DNA from: Dichetophora obliterata
Lineage: Eukaryota > Arthropoda > Insecta > Diptera > Sciomyzidae
Direction of reading: 5' to 3'
Assembly (NCBI GenBank): GCA_963920525.1
Contig: OY986435.1
Span: 179,708,266 to 179,772,265 of the forward strand
DNA: 64,000 nt
Within the stretch, counting starts at the first letter, position 1; every line of letters begins with the position of its first letter. The notes beneath the pieces are model-generated. The model worked only from the letters and a program-made list of their open reading frames with translations. It did not search any database and was not told where the DNA came from. The translations under genes and the position numbers were made by a program. Of this stretch, positions 11,207 to 21,774 are shown in pieces.

Positions 11207-11720
11207 AATTCAGTATAAACTCGATAGTCCGGACCCCGCTAATCCGGATTATTCGGTAATCCGTACTGAGTTTTCCTACACATTGCAACTCTATAATCCG
11301 GATTGAATGTAAGCACACTGTTTTAATATTTTGTTTTGCAAAATACGAGTACCATGTGCGTTGTCAACTCAGTATTGCTGCATGATGCCTTCAGTAAAGA
11401 GATCACACAAAACTTTATCCATATTAGATAAAGTTAAAATGTTGAAGAAGTTAATAGAGGCGTGAGTGGCTGAGTATTAGCTGAAAAATATGGAGTAGGT
11501 ACTTCAACTATATCAGATATTAAAAAGAAAAGTGAAAAGTTAAAAAGGTGAGTACATTTTATTTAATATAATTTTTAATAAATTAAAACAATATTTAATA
11601 ATCAGATTTGCAAAGACATCTAATCGAAAGCTATTGCAAAAACGTAAAATTTTAAAAAATGGTGAAAATGAGTGTGCACTAGTGCACTCTTCACTAGACT
11701 ATCCAGGCCAAGAGTTAACA
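11207..11720 (+). mobile_element. pogo/Tigger-type transposon remnant, left end
   Basis: The left end carries CAGTATAAACTCGATAGTCC and repeated AATCCGGATT phrases, the style of Tigger/pogo termini. At 11395-11545 the plus strand gives RSHKTLSILDKVKMLKKLIE, then after a frameshift LAEKYGVGTSTISDIKKKSE. This is the CENP-B/psq-like N-terminal DNA-binding domain that starts pogo-group transposases. A GTGAGT donor at about 11547 and continuing similarity after 11605 (FAKTSNRKLLQKRK) suggest the original intron. No right end was found. Confidence 0.75.
11395..11690 (+). pseudogene. pogo-like transposase N-terminus (HTH), frameshifted
   Basis: About 75 residues of the helix-turn-helix region survive in two frames. 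The second helix block GVGTSTISDIKK is the DNA-recognition helix of the psq/CENP-B-N type. A stop codon lies at the frameshift site. The DDE catalytic domain is absent from the window. Confidence 0.7.
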
Positions 11721-12922
11721 ACAATCGCAACTTTGAACAGTTGCAAAATTATTACTTTGGCTAACATTTTGCAAGTATGATTGGAAAACACTTACTTAAA
11801 GCAAGTCTTTCCAAGTATTATTGCACAACACTTACTTTTTGTTTTTTACGCAATAATTCTACAAAGCAACTTGGAAATTTATAACATACGCAAATGTTTT
11901 ACAAGCGTGCTGGGAAAAGGCTTGGTTTTTGCATTGTATGTAAGCTTAATCCAATCACTATTTATAAATGGCATGGGTAACTATTTTGAACACTATTTTA
12001 CTATATTGGTTTTTTACTTTTTTCTATATTGCCTTATTTTGCCTTTTGTTTAGTTGTTAATATTTTTAATCCAGTGAAAGATTTTTTTTGTATAAATTGG
12101 TTAATATTTTAAGTCTTCTATTAAATAAAAGAACTTTGGAAATTTTCTATTTCTATAGCTATGAAGTACTTTCTTATGTACTTAAGTACTTAGAGAACTC
12201 GTTTTAAAATCTTTTTAGCGAGATTTTAAAGTATAACATAAAATATTTAACTGATACTCTTTCTTTTGCTTCTCAAGCCAATAGATTTTATGTGATACTA
12301 ACATAAAATCTACAAAATATATAATTTAAAACACAAACCAGCTAAAGTTTCCCAATTTTTATAGCTAAATAATTTATCGTGTAAGAAAATTTCTTTTATA
12401 GTTCTTATTCGAAAATTTCCCACTGTCTTACTTCAAATGTACGACACACATTGACATCCTTCTTTTGAGTTCTCTCAAGAAATCGTGTTCTTCTACCGAT
12501 TTTCTTTTGAATCTATTGACACGATCGATCGAGTTAAGAATGTAAGCCATGTAAACTATATTCCTTATAGCTACTGTGGGTGGTTGGGAAATAATTTTAA
12601 ATACTATGGCAACAGCTAAAACTAACATAAACAAACCAGAACAAACATGGATAATCTAAATTCTTTTGCAGCGAAGTAAGTGAAGCAAATGAACAAAAAC
12701 AGCGTCCTCATTTACCATCACTATTGTATTTCTACTTATCTCATTCAATTACTTTTATTCATCCTGAAATCGTGATTGAAATTTTGATGAAAAGTCAACT
12801 TTTAGATTTAAACTTTTTTATGATTATCCCCTCTAGAGGGCCAAACATTTTCAATTAAGATACCAAATTTTGAAATGGCATCGGATAAAATGACAGCATT
12901 TGTTTCTCTTATATATAAGTAT
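11721..12922. other. Non-coding AT-rich interval
   Basis: The phrases GCAAGT, TTGGAAA and ACACTTACTT recur several times at 11765-11850, which gives the hydrophobic-looking frame 11781-12053, but I see no protein family in it. The minus-strand frame 12428-12634 is also unrecognised. Confidence 0.4.
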
Positions 12923-13172
12923 ATCTGTGGCGTTTTATAATAACATCTTAAGTGTAAAAATCATGTTTCGAGAAATCTTGCTGCAAAGTTTTTAATCGCC
13001 ATACAAGTTATATGAAAGGGTGTTTAGTTTTTTGATCATAACTTTGGCTACGATCATGATAGAAGCTTCAGATTTTGTGTATTTATAGTGCTGTATGCGT
13101 AAAACACAGCTACATCAATAACTCAGATATGCCTTAAGTCGACTTAAGATGTTGTTATAAAACTACACAGAT
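12923..13172. mobile_element. MITE with about 30-bp terminal inverted repeats
   Basis: The left end ATCTGTGGCGTTTTATAATA and on (12923-12952) pairs with the right end 13143-13172 with about 27 of 30 matches. The 190-bp core is non-coding. No target duplication is evident. It abuts another repeat starting CCCAGCAG. Confidence 0.7.
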
Positions 13173-13520
13173 CCCAGCAGCGGATTTGCCAGTGGCTACC
13201 ATAGAACTAATACATAATAAACTACCAGGTAAGGAAGCATTACTTTTTTCAAAAAGTAATGCGTCTGCATATAGCAGAAGTAATTAACTCATACCTCATT
13301 ACCTGTAATGTAGCATACAAGGAAAAGTAATGCAGTGATTTTTATAACTTAATACAAGTAGTATGTTACTCCATAACTTCTAGGTAATGCCTCCTGTCTC
13401 ATTCAATGTTAAATGTAAGGCCTTTTATGCATAGTAAGGTAATATAGTCGGAAGTAGTGGTCATTACAAGGTAATTGATGCTTCATATATTCGGAATATA
13501 TTCCATCTGTACTGGGTAAT
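13173..13520. mobile_element. Possible MITE rich in AGTAATG motifs
   Basis: The interval starts CCCAGCAG and ends near CTGGGTAAT. Inside, the words AGTAATG, GTAATG and TTACT recur on both strands. Terminal similarity is only 7-8 bases, so the call is weak. Confidence 0.35.
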
Positions 13521-13564
13521 TTCGGGTTATTTTGACATTCCCTGGATTTACGTTATTGAAAATT

Positions 13565-13610
13565 TTAAGCCCGGGATCCCGGGATTAGTCCCGGGATTGT
13601 AACTGTACTG
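13565..13610. repeat. CCCGGGATCCCGGGATT-type repeat cluster, left copy
   Basis: Three overlapping GGGAT/CCCGG words in 40 bases contrast sharply with the AT-rich flanks. A related cluster in inverted relation occurs at 14584-14660, so the two may be ends of one decayed element of about 1.1 kb that spans the hammerhead-like motif. Confidence 0.45.
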
Positions 13611-14057
13611 AAAAAAATTTTAAATAAATTTTATAATTTAGAGATCTCGTTTTTTATATAATAAAGCACAGGTAAAAAACCCTGAAATAGGGTTTAATCT
13701 AAAAGTTATTGAAGCAACCGGAAATAATAATTTTTTTGAAATCGAAAAAGTTCAACATATTCTAATAGCAACCAAACGCAATAAAATTCTTTCATAAAAT
13801 GTTTATTTTGCATAAAAGGCAATTCAAACACAAAATTTTAAAGTAATATAAAATGAACATTGAAAGAAATATTATAATTCTAATTGTTTAATGTTTGGTT
13901 GATAGATATTATTTTTGTTAAAAATCAACAGACACATCAGTTTTTAATGCATAACTTAAATTTGTAAGTTCTTCTGTTTCGTAATTTTGTTCATATAAAA
14001 AATCCATTTTTTTATGTTCTTACCAAAATATCACTTTTGTATTCGTTTTAAGATAAA

Positions 14058-14100
14058 ACTCCCTGAAGAAGCTGAAAAATAACCAGCGAAACGTCGGAGG
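14058..14100 (+). ncRNA. Hammerhead-like ribozyme motif, probably degenerate
   Basis: CTGAAGA (14063-14069) fits the CUGANGA box. A 4-bp stem GCTG/CAGC (14071-14074 and 14084-14087) closes a 9-nt loop. GAAAC (14088-14092) and GTC (14093-14095) follow. CTCC and GGAG flank the core as a stem I. This is the layout of minimal hammerheads with very short stem III described in Penelope-like elements. One extra A (14070) separates the first box from stem II, which departs from the canonical form, so activity is doubtful. Confidence 0.45.
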
Positions 14101-14514
14101 TGGAAAATTAAAATAATTTTTTATTTGCATAAAGAACACTAAGCACTAGTTCAAGAAATTATATAAATTCAAAAAGTTGGTCACATTAACCTATTCAAAA
14201 AGGAACAAGTCAAGATCAAGTCTTAAAAATAACACAACAAAAAATAGATTATCTTCCGACAATTCGTAAAACATTTTAAAAATAGTTATAAAAGAAGGAA
14301 CTATTTTATTTAAAATAATACGTTTCAAAAAACTTAATAAGTCGCCTGGTGTGATGGTTAAATAACTTCAAATTAAGCTTTGCGGCAAAGCGATCCCACA
14401 TGTTGTTAAGCCTTATTAAACTTAAAAATTTACCAGCAGTGGTGGCAACAAATGAATTAATAGATGAAGAAGATTTTTAAAGTTAACTTTTCCTATAATA
14501 TATTTTTATAAATT

Positions 14515-15240
14515 TTATTTCATAATTTTTATAATTCTATTTATATATATTTTTGTATAAATTATTGTTGAAAATTTAACAAAATCCCGGGATCCCGAAA
14601 ATTTTAAATCCCGATACAGTTTGGACTGAAAAAAGTCATCGTGGATCCCGGAATTGCTCCCCCCCAATTGTGACCCACGATTAACTATTTCATTATGAAT
14701 TAAATTAAGATAGTCTTGGCGATTTATTCTTGTGGGAACAAATTTAATTTCAGTCCTTCCACAATGGCCAATACCATTTAATAAGAAGACATTCCATCCG
14801 GACAATCGGGATTAAATTTTTTTTGTCAGTGATTCATACGCAGCGCCATCATTTTCTCCACTGAAAGTGATCTTTCTTAAACACTTCAATCTTGCTGCTC
14901 GATTTTTCGCTGTAAGTGGCAGTTTCCTTTGTAATTTTTTGAGTTTAATTGTAGTTGATTTTTTTTTAAATATCCTTTGTACCTTGCGGACATGTGTTTT
15001 CACTCCAGCTGTTTCAGCAATTTTTCTGGCAGTGAGGTTAGAATTTGAAGCTACCTGCAAAATTGCGCACTCAACTCGGCGTGTAACCACTCTTGGACAT
15101 GCTAAAAGCTCTAACGCAACGGCACCGGTCTCCTACCGGGTTCATGTATGCGTCCGCTGTAAAAAACTCCGTATAGCTCTTTCAATTTCCCGCGAAAATT
15201 GGCGAAAATGAATGCATTTCATTCCTTCAATATTGGTACA
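14515..15240 (-). pseudogene. Tc3-like transposase remnant
   Basis: Minus-strand frames 14812-15090 and 14660-14805 give an HTH_Tnp_Tc3-type segment (SNLTARKIAETAGVKTH, VQRIFK, KLPLTAKNRAARLKCLRK) and then WNVFLLNGIGHCGRTEIKFV with INRQDYLNLI, which match the later part of Tc3-type DDE transposases. Between them the GGSVMVW region is missing, so there is an internal deletion. At about 14660 the protein runs into unrelated CCCGGGATC-type sequence, marking a truncation. The N-terminal extension 15090-15240 carries weak similarity only. Confidence 0.7.
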
Positions 15241-15641
15241 TCATCTGGCAAAAAATTGTTTTAAAAATTTAACGGATTATGTGCCAGTTAAATCAAAACC
15301 ACAAAACGGCACGGATTGAAGGTTTCGCGAGAGTAAAAAAAGATAAAAAAGGAGTCTCAAGTTTATCGAATTTTTCACGGAAATAAACTGAGCAGTAATT
15401 ATTATAATATTTTTCTGTAAGCATTTATAAATTGTAATCATAATTACAAAATAATTACTACTTTTTAAATAAATTTAAAAATTTTATGAGGCAAATAGAA
15501 GTGGTCGGAATGTGGTTAAGTAAACATTTCTTAAGTTCCATACTCCGATTACTTGGTCGGTAACGGGAATTTTAAACTTTAAACGTTAAATTCTTGTGAG
15601 AATATTGAATCTACACATAATTTTACTTTGGAGAACCTGTA
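15241..15641. other. AT-rich flank, no gene
   Basis: Nothing recognisable. It ends with the 14-bp target sequence duplicated by the LINE insertion. Confidence 0.5.
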
Positions 15642-15655
15642 TACGACCTAGTTTA

Positions 15656-18574
15656 GGTTAGGTTAGATAATGGTGGCTGAGCCGATAGACGACTCGTAGA
15701 CTAGGCCAGTGCAGGCACGTTGTGATACCACATAATCTCTTTAAAACCTAGTAGAGATTTCCCTCCTCAAACCAGTTCGAGCGGATAATGAATTTATGCC
15801 TGATTTCCAGGCATGAGACTTCGGCAAGTCCATTTAAAAAGGGATGGCCCAGAGTTGCCATTCTCCTTTTAGCTAGAGACGGACATTTGCAGAGGAGGTG
15901 CTGAACGTTTTCTACCTCCTCCTCACATCTGCAGCTTCTGCAGAAATCGTTTGACGCAACTCCCAACCGAAGGGCATGCGCTCCGATCAGGCAGTGACCC
16001 GTTAGGATTCCTACTATTTTTGACAGGCTTACCCTGCTTAACTCAAGCATTGAGTTGGTGCGTTTTAAGTCGTAGGTAGGCCATGTTAGCTTAGTTATCC
16101 TACATGTATCAAGGCGTTCCCAGCGGTCTTGTGCAAGACCTAAGGATCTGTTCTTGCACTGGAGTTTATAGGAGGAAATGGGTATACCAATTAAGTCCTC
16201 ATTTAAGAGGGTGTTAGAGGTCGTACCCTTCCTTGCCAATTCGTCGGCCAAATTGTTGCCCTCGATATCCCTGTGTCCAGGTACCCATATGAGGTGAATC
16301 CTGAGTAGCCTTGCCATCTCGTTAAGAGATTTGCGGCACTCAGTGAGAGTTTTAGAGTTGTCAATATTTGAGTTCAGTGCTTTCAGTGCAGCTTGGCTAT
16401 CTGAAAAGATGGAAATACAATTTCCATCAAGCCATCATTTCCGCTTGGTAGACACTAGAATAGTTAGGAAGTCTACAGGATGCTTCGATTTCAAGATCCT
16501 GGGAGTAGATACCTCCCCCTACTTGTTCTCGAAGTTTGGATCCATCTGGGAAGATTTTTATGGCGGAGGTTTTAAGGGGGATTTTGTTTGCCCAGTCTAG
16601 CCGTGAAGGGATGAGAACTACGTAGTTCTTTTCAAGATTTAAGCACGGCACACAGTAGTCTGTTTTGTCGGGTGCAGACGAGTTCAGAATAATTGTGTGG
16701 CCGCAGTTGTTTCCTATCTAATCACCAGATTCTCTAAGTCTCTCCCTGGCAAAGATATCGAGAGGACGAAGGTGAAGCATGACATTGAGGGCGCTAGTTG
16801 GTGTTGAAGACAGTGCCTCAATAATACATAGACCTGCGCTTCTTTGCACCTTTGCAAACTTCTGAAGTGCGGCTGCCTTATCAATGGCCCTTCACCATAC
16901 CAGTGAGCCATATATTAGTATGGGGTGGACAATTGCTGTATAAATCCAGCGTACTATTTTAGGGGAAAAAGCCCATTTCTTACCTATAGCTTTTTTACAG
17001 GCAAATAGTGCTATGTTTTCCTTTTTAACACGTTCCTTAATGTTAACATTCCAGATAAGCTTCTTATCCAGAACAACTCCTAGGTATTTCGTGCTGTCGC
17101 TGAAAAGCAACCTCGTGACGTTCAGACGCGGAGGTTCTAAGTTGGGGGTTTTATATTTCCTGAAAATAGAGAAATATAAATAGTGAAAAGAATGAGATCT
17201 GTTTTCTCGGGTTTACACTTAAACCACATGAGGGCGCCCATCTCGAGAGAATTAAGAGTGCTCTCTCCATGAGTTGACAGAGAGTCTGGGGAAACTTTCC
17301 GCTAAAAATTATTGCAATATCGTCTGCATAAGCAACAACCTTGTAACCCTCCATGATACGCAACAGCTGGTCAACCGTCACGGACCACAGAAGTGGAGAC
17401 AAAGCTTCTCCCTGCGGAGTGCCTCTGTTTACAAACTTGCGAGTGGAGGATCCCCCAGTTCTGAGTTTACCACCCTGCCCAAGAGCATCTGGTGTATGAA
17501 ACTCACGATAAAATCCTTCACCCCCAGTTCCGACAAGGCCGAGGTGACTGCACATGGAAGGACGTTATTGAATGCCCCTGCTATATCTAGAAAAGCAGCA
17601 AGTGCGTATTCTTTGTTCTCAAGTGATTTGTCGATGGTAGACACAAGAGAGTGCAGAGCTGTCTCTGTAGATCTTCCTTTAATGTAGGCATGTTGGGATT
17701 TTAGAAGCCTGTCAAGTTTCGGCTTAAGAAGAAGCCCAATAAGTCTCTCCAGAATTTTAATCAGGAAGGAAGAGAGGCTTATAGGTCTTAAGTCATTCGA
17801 TTTAGTGTGAGAGGACTTACCCGCTAACGGTATAAAGATAACTTTTGTCTCTCTCCAAGCTGTTGGAATATAGTTAAGGCGTAGGCAATCATAGTAGATT
17901 GTCTGAAACCAGGGTACTATAGCATTGAAGCTATAGAGGAGTTGGGCTGGAATAATGCCATCGGGATCTGGAGATTTATAAGGTTGGAATGAATAGATCG
18001 CCCATCTTAACTTCTCCTTGCGGGTCAGTTGCTCAATCTGTTGAGGCGTAAGGTCGGAGGGGGGTGTTTGAAAGCTGGAAATGTCAGAGTAAACATTACC
18101 AGGAAAATGCGAATCCATAAGTATAAGAAACTAAGGTTTCGATGCATGAATCCGTCCAGGTGCATCTTCCTTTTGAAGAAAGCTTGGTACTGTCGGGGAT
18201 TTCAAAAGTATTTTCCTGAGCCTTGAAGCCTCGGAAGTACCCTCTATTTCTGTGCAGAAGGAGGACCAAGAGGCCCTCTTTGCTTTCCTGATTGCAGTTT
18301 TGTAAATGCCTAGTTTGGACTTATAGCTATTCCATGAGTCCTCACTATTGCTACGCCTTGCGTAGTTGAAGTCTCTGCGACAGTACTTTCTGAGAATTTC
18401 AGTCTCCCGAGACTACCAGACGGGTTTATGGGATTTTTTGAAAACTTTTGAGTGCATCCGAGCATTTTTGGTGAAGTCTAGAACCAGAAGGTCCACATCT
18501 TCTTTGTTAGTAACGGGGGGAGAAGTAACTAAACTCAGTGATGTTTTAATAAGTTTATTATACCATCTCCAATT
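15656..18574 (-). mobile_element. LOA-type LINE, 5'-truncated, with 14-bp target duplication
   Basis: The element runs on the minus strand. Its 3' end lies at 15656, where the plus strand reads GGTTAGGTTAG, so the RNA-sense tail is CTAACCTAACC. The 14-mer TACGACCTAGTTTA occurs exactly at 15642-15655 and 18575-18588, outside both ends, the mark of target-primed insertion. The protein reads N- to C-terminal from 18571 to 15748: pre-RT region, RT, RNase H and a C-terminal Cys/His region. RNase H after RT places it in the I/LOA group; protein similarity favours LOA. Confidence 0.88.
15748..18571 (-). pseudogene. LINE ORF2 remnant: reverse transcriptase and RNase H
   Basis: Segments: 18130-18571 reads the basic pre-RT region (YKTAIRKAKRASWSSFC). 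17429-18118 gives RT blocks SFQPYKSPDPDGI, NDLRPISLSSFLIKILERLI, HAYIKGRSTETALHSLV and AFLDIAGAFNNV. 17151-17480 gives RGTPQGEALSPLLWSV and the catalytic YADD. 16892-17110 gives the thumb region KYLGVVLDKKLIWN. 16427-16651 gives the RNase H start (FPDGSK, YQAEMMA). 15748-16317 gives WVPGHRDIEGNNLADELARK and a C-x2-C...H...C tail. Several frameshifts and stops separate the pieces, so the copy is dead. Confidence 0.85.
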
Positions 18575-18587
18575 TACGACCTAGTTT

Positions 18588-18640
18588 ACCTAGTTTACGT
18601 AGTTTACTAGTTTACCTAGTTGACCTAGTTTAAGTCAATA
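18588..18640. repeat. Short tandem repeat of CCTAGTTTAC-type words
   Basis: Five imperfect ten-base units (CCTAGTTTAC, GTAGTTTACT, CCTAGTTGAC and similar) directly follow the right copy of the LINE target duplication. The unit shares its sequence with the target, suggesting that the array pre-existed or expanded from it. Confidence 0.65.
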
Positions 18641-19150
18641 AGATTTGTCATAATTTGACTTAAAACTTATACGTTCCTATCTTATTTCCCTGTTTGAACA
18701 TATAATTGCTTTATCAATTTATATTTCATTTTTACATTAATTTTTATTCTCTTTGTGTGTGTTCTTTGACACTTCACGGTACATTCAAGTGTACACTACA
18801 GTTATTTATTAAAAAAATGCATCTGAATGCCGCAACGTAATTATTAAAAACAAATTTAATACGGTCGGAAATGGCATATTTAATTTTCTATATTTCTGTT
18901 TCCGTCCGCCTCGGTTGGATACTAGTATCCACAAAGTGCCTATAGTGCAATCGCTTGTTCTTGTTAACCATCATGAATTCAAAAAAAGTTTAACGTTCCT
19001 CGCAAAAATCTGGAAAGGCTTTAATTGATGTAAAAGAGAAAATTGTAGTATTAAGCAAGCTTTAAAAATTAACAACGTTCCAGAGACTATCTTAATAGAC
19101 ATTTTACAAAATAAATACAAAAGTCTTGAAAATGTTGGTAGTCCGACAGT
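18641..19150. other. AT-rich interval leading into the pogo/Jerky-like remnant
   Basis: The second half (from about 18975) yields broken frames such as GKALIDVKEKIVVLSKL that resemble the extreme N-terminus of CENP-B-like transposases, but stops are frequent. Confidence 0.4.
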
Positions 19151-19404
19151 GTGAACATTAGAGGAAAATAATGGTCTAGTCAAATGGATAGTAGAAATGT
19201 GTGATATGAGATTTCCTGTAACGAAAACTCAACTAATCGATTCTGTTCCAAAACTTAAGAAAATCATAAAAAAATATGTTTAAATATGATCATCATGATG
19301 GATTCCAAGAATTTCCATCACAGAAATTTCCAAGAGGGTACCACAATTGCTGTCTTCGTGCAGGAAACTGGTATCGAAGCATAATATTAGTAGTAGGTTT
19401 ACCG

Positions 19405-20481
19405 CATTGGCGTCGGAAGCGGGGGGATAGGGGGCAGTTACCCCCACTTTTTTAGCTAGATAAGAAATTTAAAAAGAAAACTTCAGAAGTTATTCAAAAT
19501 GTCAGTTTTTTTACAACGATAATATTTTTGTATTAGATATTTTAATCTTCTTTCTCTCTTCTTCATAAGCATGCTTGCGGATAACCATTTTCTTTCTCTC
19601 TGTTTGCAAAAAGATAGAACAAAATGTAGAGTTTCTACTGCAAACCCACCACTTCAGTTTAAAAGTACTCTTAAGTATGTAGCTTAATACTGTAATATTG
19701 TAATCGAAGCCTTCAACGGAAAAGTGCCTTCTGAACAAAATCTAAAAACAAAACTAGATCTTTATGCAGATGACTTTGATGTGAGCGACCTCCACGCGCA
19801 ACTAAAATTGTTGAAGCAATTGCCTGGCCAAACACCTTCAAATTGTAGTAGCATTGTATCCCAATTTGCAAAAAATTCGGATTCTGCAAAAAAAACTATT
19901 AAATGAAGTTGAAAAACTTATTGCTTTGCTTTTGACTGTGCCTGCATCAGCAGCTTCATCTGAGCGTTCTTTTAGTGCACTAAGACGACTTAAAAGGTAT
20001 CTTCGAGCAGCTATGACACAGAAACGACTCACTCATGCGGCACTTATACACATTCACAAAGATAAAACCGAAGAATTGAATTCGATGGAGGTGGTGAAAG
20101 AGTTTGTTTCTCGCAAGGACAGAAAGAAACATTTTGGAATAATTTAAATTGATATAACTTTTTGTACCTTATTGAATTTAAACCATGTAAAGATATACCT
20201 AGTCTTGCTTTATAAAAGCCACCATTATTTCTTATATTTTCATATTACGATAGGAAATATCCTTTAAAGAATGATCTCTAATATTGAAATTGGAAGAACT
20301 TTTAAAAATAATGAAATTTTAATATTTTTTATATTTTTTTATTTTAAACTAAAATAAAAAATTTGTGTATTCACATTCATGTTTCTTTGAAGAAATTTTG
20401 GTGAACTTTTTTTGCACCACCATTTGTACTGCCTCCCCATTTGTACTGCCCCCCAGATGAAATTCGCTTCGGAAGCGCTTG
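19405..20481 (+). mobile_element. hAT element with readable transposase C-terminus
   Basis: The ends read CATTGGCGTCGGAAGC and the complement of CAAGCGCTTCCGAAG. GTTTACCG (19397-19404) and GTTTTCCG (20482-20489) form an 8-bp target duplication with one mismatch. G-rich runs (GGGGGGATAGGGGGCAGT) lie just inside the left end and complementary CCCCCC runs inside the right one. It sits inside the pogo/Jerky-like remnant and was the later arrival. Confidence 0.8.
19700..20146 (+). pseudogene. hAT (Tip100/ZMYM-type) transposase C-terminus
   Basis: Two overlapping plus-strand frames make one protein with a frameshift near 19890. The first gives PSEQNLKTKLDLYADDF and the KLLKQLPG segment. The second gives LNEVEKLIALLLTVPASAAS followed by SERSFSALRRLKRYLR, MTQKRLTHAALIHIHKD and a KKHFG end before the stop at 20146. 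T-V-P-A-S-A-A-S-S-E-R-S-F-S-A-L-R is the dimerisation-domain signature of hAT transposases. The N-terminal zinc finger and catalytic region are missing, so the element cannot move by itself. Confidence 0.85.
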
Positions 20482-20780
20482 GTTTTCCGAAATTAGAGAA
20501 GAATTAGAGAATAATAAAAAAAAATATACCTGATTCGATAGAACTTGAAGACAGAAAATAAAAGGAAACCTGGTATGGAAAAAACATCAAAGTATATAAA
20601 TAAAATTATATCCTACAGTTGCCACAAGTGAAGAATTCATGGAGCACCAAAGAAGAGTCGAGGAAGAAAAACATACCAAGGAAAAAGATAAACTAAATAG
20701 AGCTCAAAAACAAAAAGACAACTTGAAAAATAAGGAAACTAAAAAAATGTATTACAAGTATAGAATATTCAAAAATAACA

Positions 20781-21774
20781 AGAGGAGAATATTCAAAAGG
20801 AACATACAATATGTTATCATCCGATAGGAAGGGAAATATTTTGCTGGAATAGTTGTAATCACTTTCCGACTTTTAAAGCCATTTGCACGTCCGCACAGTT
20901 AAGCCATTTTCCACGTCCCATTTTATTTTAATTTGAAGTACTTTTACTTATTTGACATGGCAACTTTACTTTAAAAATAAAACTTATTTTTTATCGGATT
21001 ATTAACACTTACTGAACGCAATCCATCATAATGAGCTATCATTTTGTCGCAAAATGTTTTCATATTTTGTAAACTAACGATATTTCTCTCAGAATGTCAA
21101 TCATTGTGTACTTGAAATACCTAAAGAGCACAACCACATGACTTATTACACCGAGAGAAATAGCTTTAACACTCAAAGTAAATTACATATTTGTAAAAAT
21201 GTTTAAGTGTCTATTGAGTTTAACTTAAAAAAAAAATCAAACTACGTGATTTTGAAGAATAACTTGTCCAATATCAACTGGAATTCTATTCTGAATATTA
21301 ATTAAAAAAATGTATTATCTCTTGATGATGCGGTACGTGCGTTTAATAGAACGCTCAGTGATTGTTTTCTGAAATCTGTTCCGCAAAGGAAAACCTTTTC
21401 GTCATCTGGTCTTATATGGTACACAAATAAATTAAGAAAAATGAGAAACTTGAAATCTAAATCATATATATATTAAGCAAACGCAAATTTTGTCCGACGT
21501 AAGGCTTTTTAAGTACAAGTCCAATCTTAATAAATATGGTATGGTTTGGTAGGTTTAGACCTGTAAATGTGCAAGCTGGACTTTTTATTTCTTAAAAATT
21601 TATATTTTTTAAGTTAAAGCGAGTTAAATTTTGCATATAATTGTTGTGATGTTGCTTTTGCTCTTAATTTCAGTATATGCCTATAAATATACAAAATTCC
21701 ACTCTCTCGGATAGCAATCAGCCACTGCCCTTTGTTGAGGGTGGATTTTCTGCAATGCAGGAGATATATTTCTG
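20781..21774. other. Non-coding AT-rich interval
   Basis: No supported gene. Words such as CACGTCC and AGCCATTT recur at 20878-20920 and may mark a decayed terminal repeat. Confidence 0.35.

Larger units (their letters stand above)
19158..20780 (+). pseudogene. pogo/Jerky-like transposase remnant, interrupted by hAT
   Basis: 19158-19283 reads LEENNGLVKWIVEMCDMRFP and VTKTQLIDSVPKLKK, the HTH_Tnp_Tc5/CENP-B second DNA-binding region (L-x-x-W-I...FPVTKxQL). After the hAT insertion, 20484-20540 reads FSEIREELENN. 20639-20750 gives a charged tail with MEHQRRVEEEKH and RAQKQKDNLKNK, typical of the lysine/glutamate-rich C-terminus of Tigger/Jerky transposases. The catalytic middle is missing or unreadable. 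Family assignment to the pogo group is by pattern, not by alignment. Confidence 0.55.

Noticed and set aside
14867..15211. 114-codon plus-strand frame
   Set aside because: It is the antisense shadow of the Tc3-like transposase on the minus strand.
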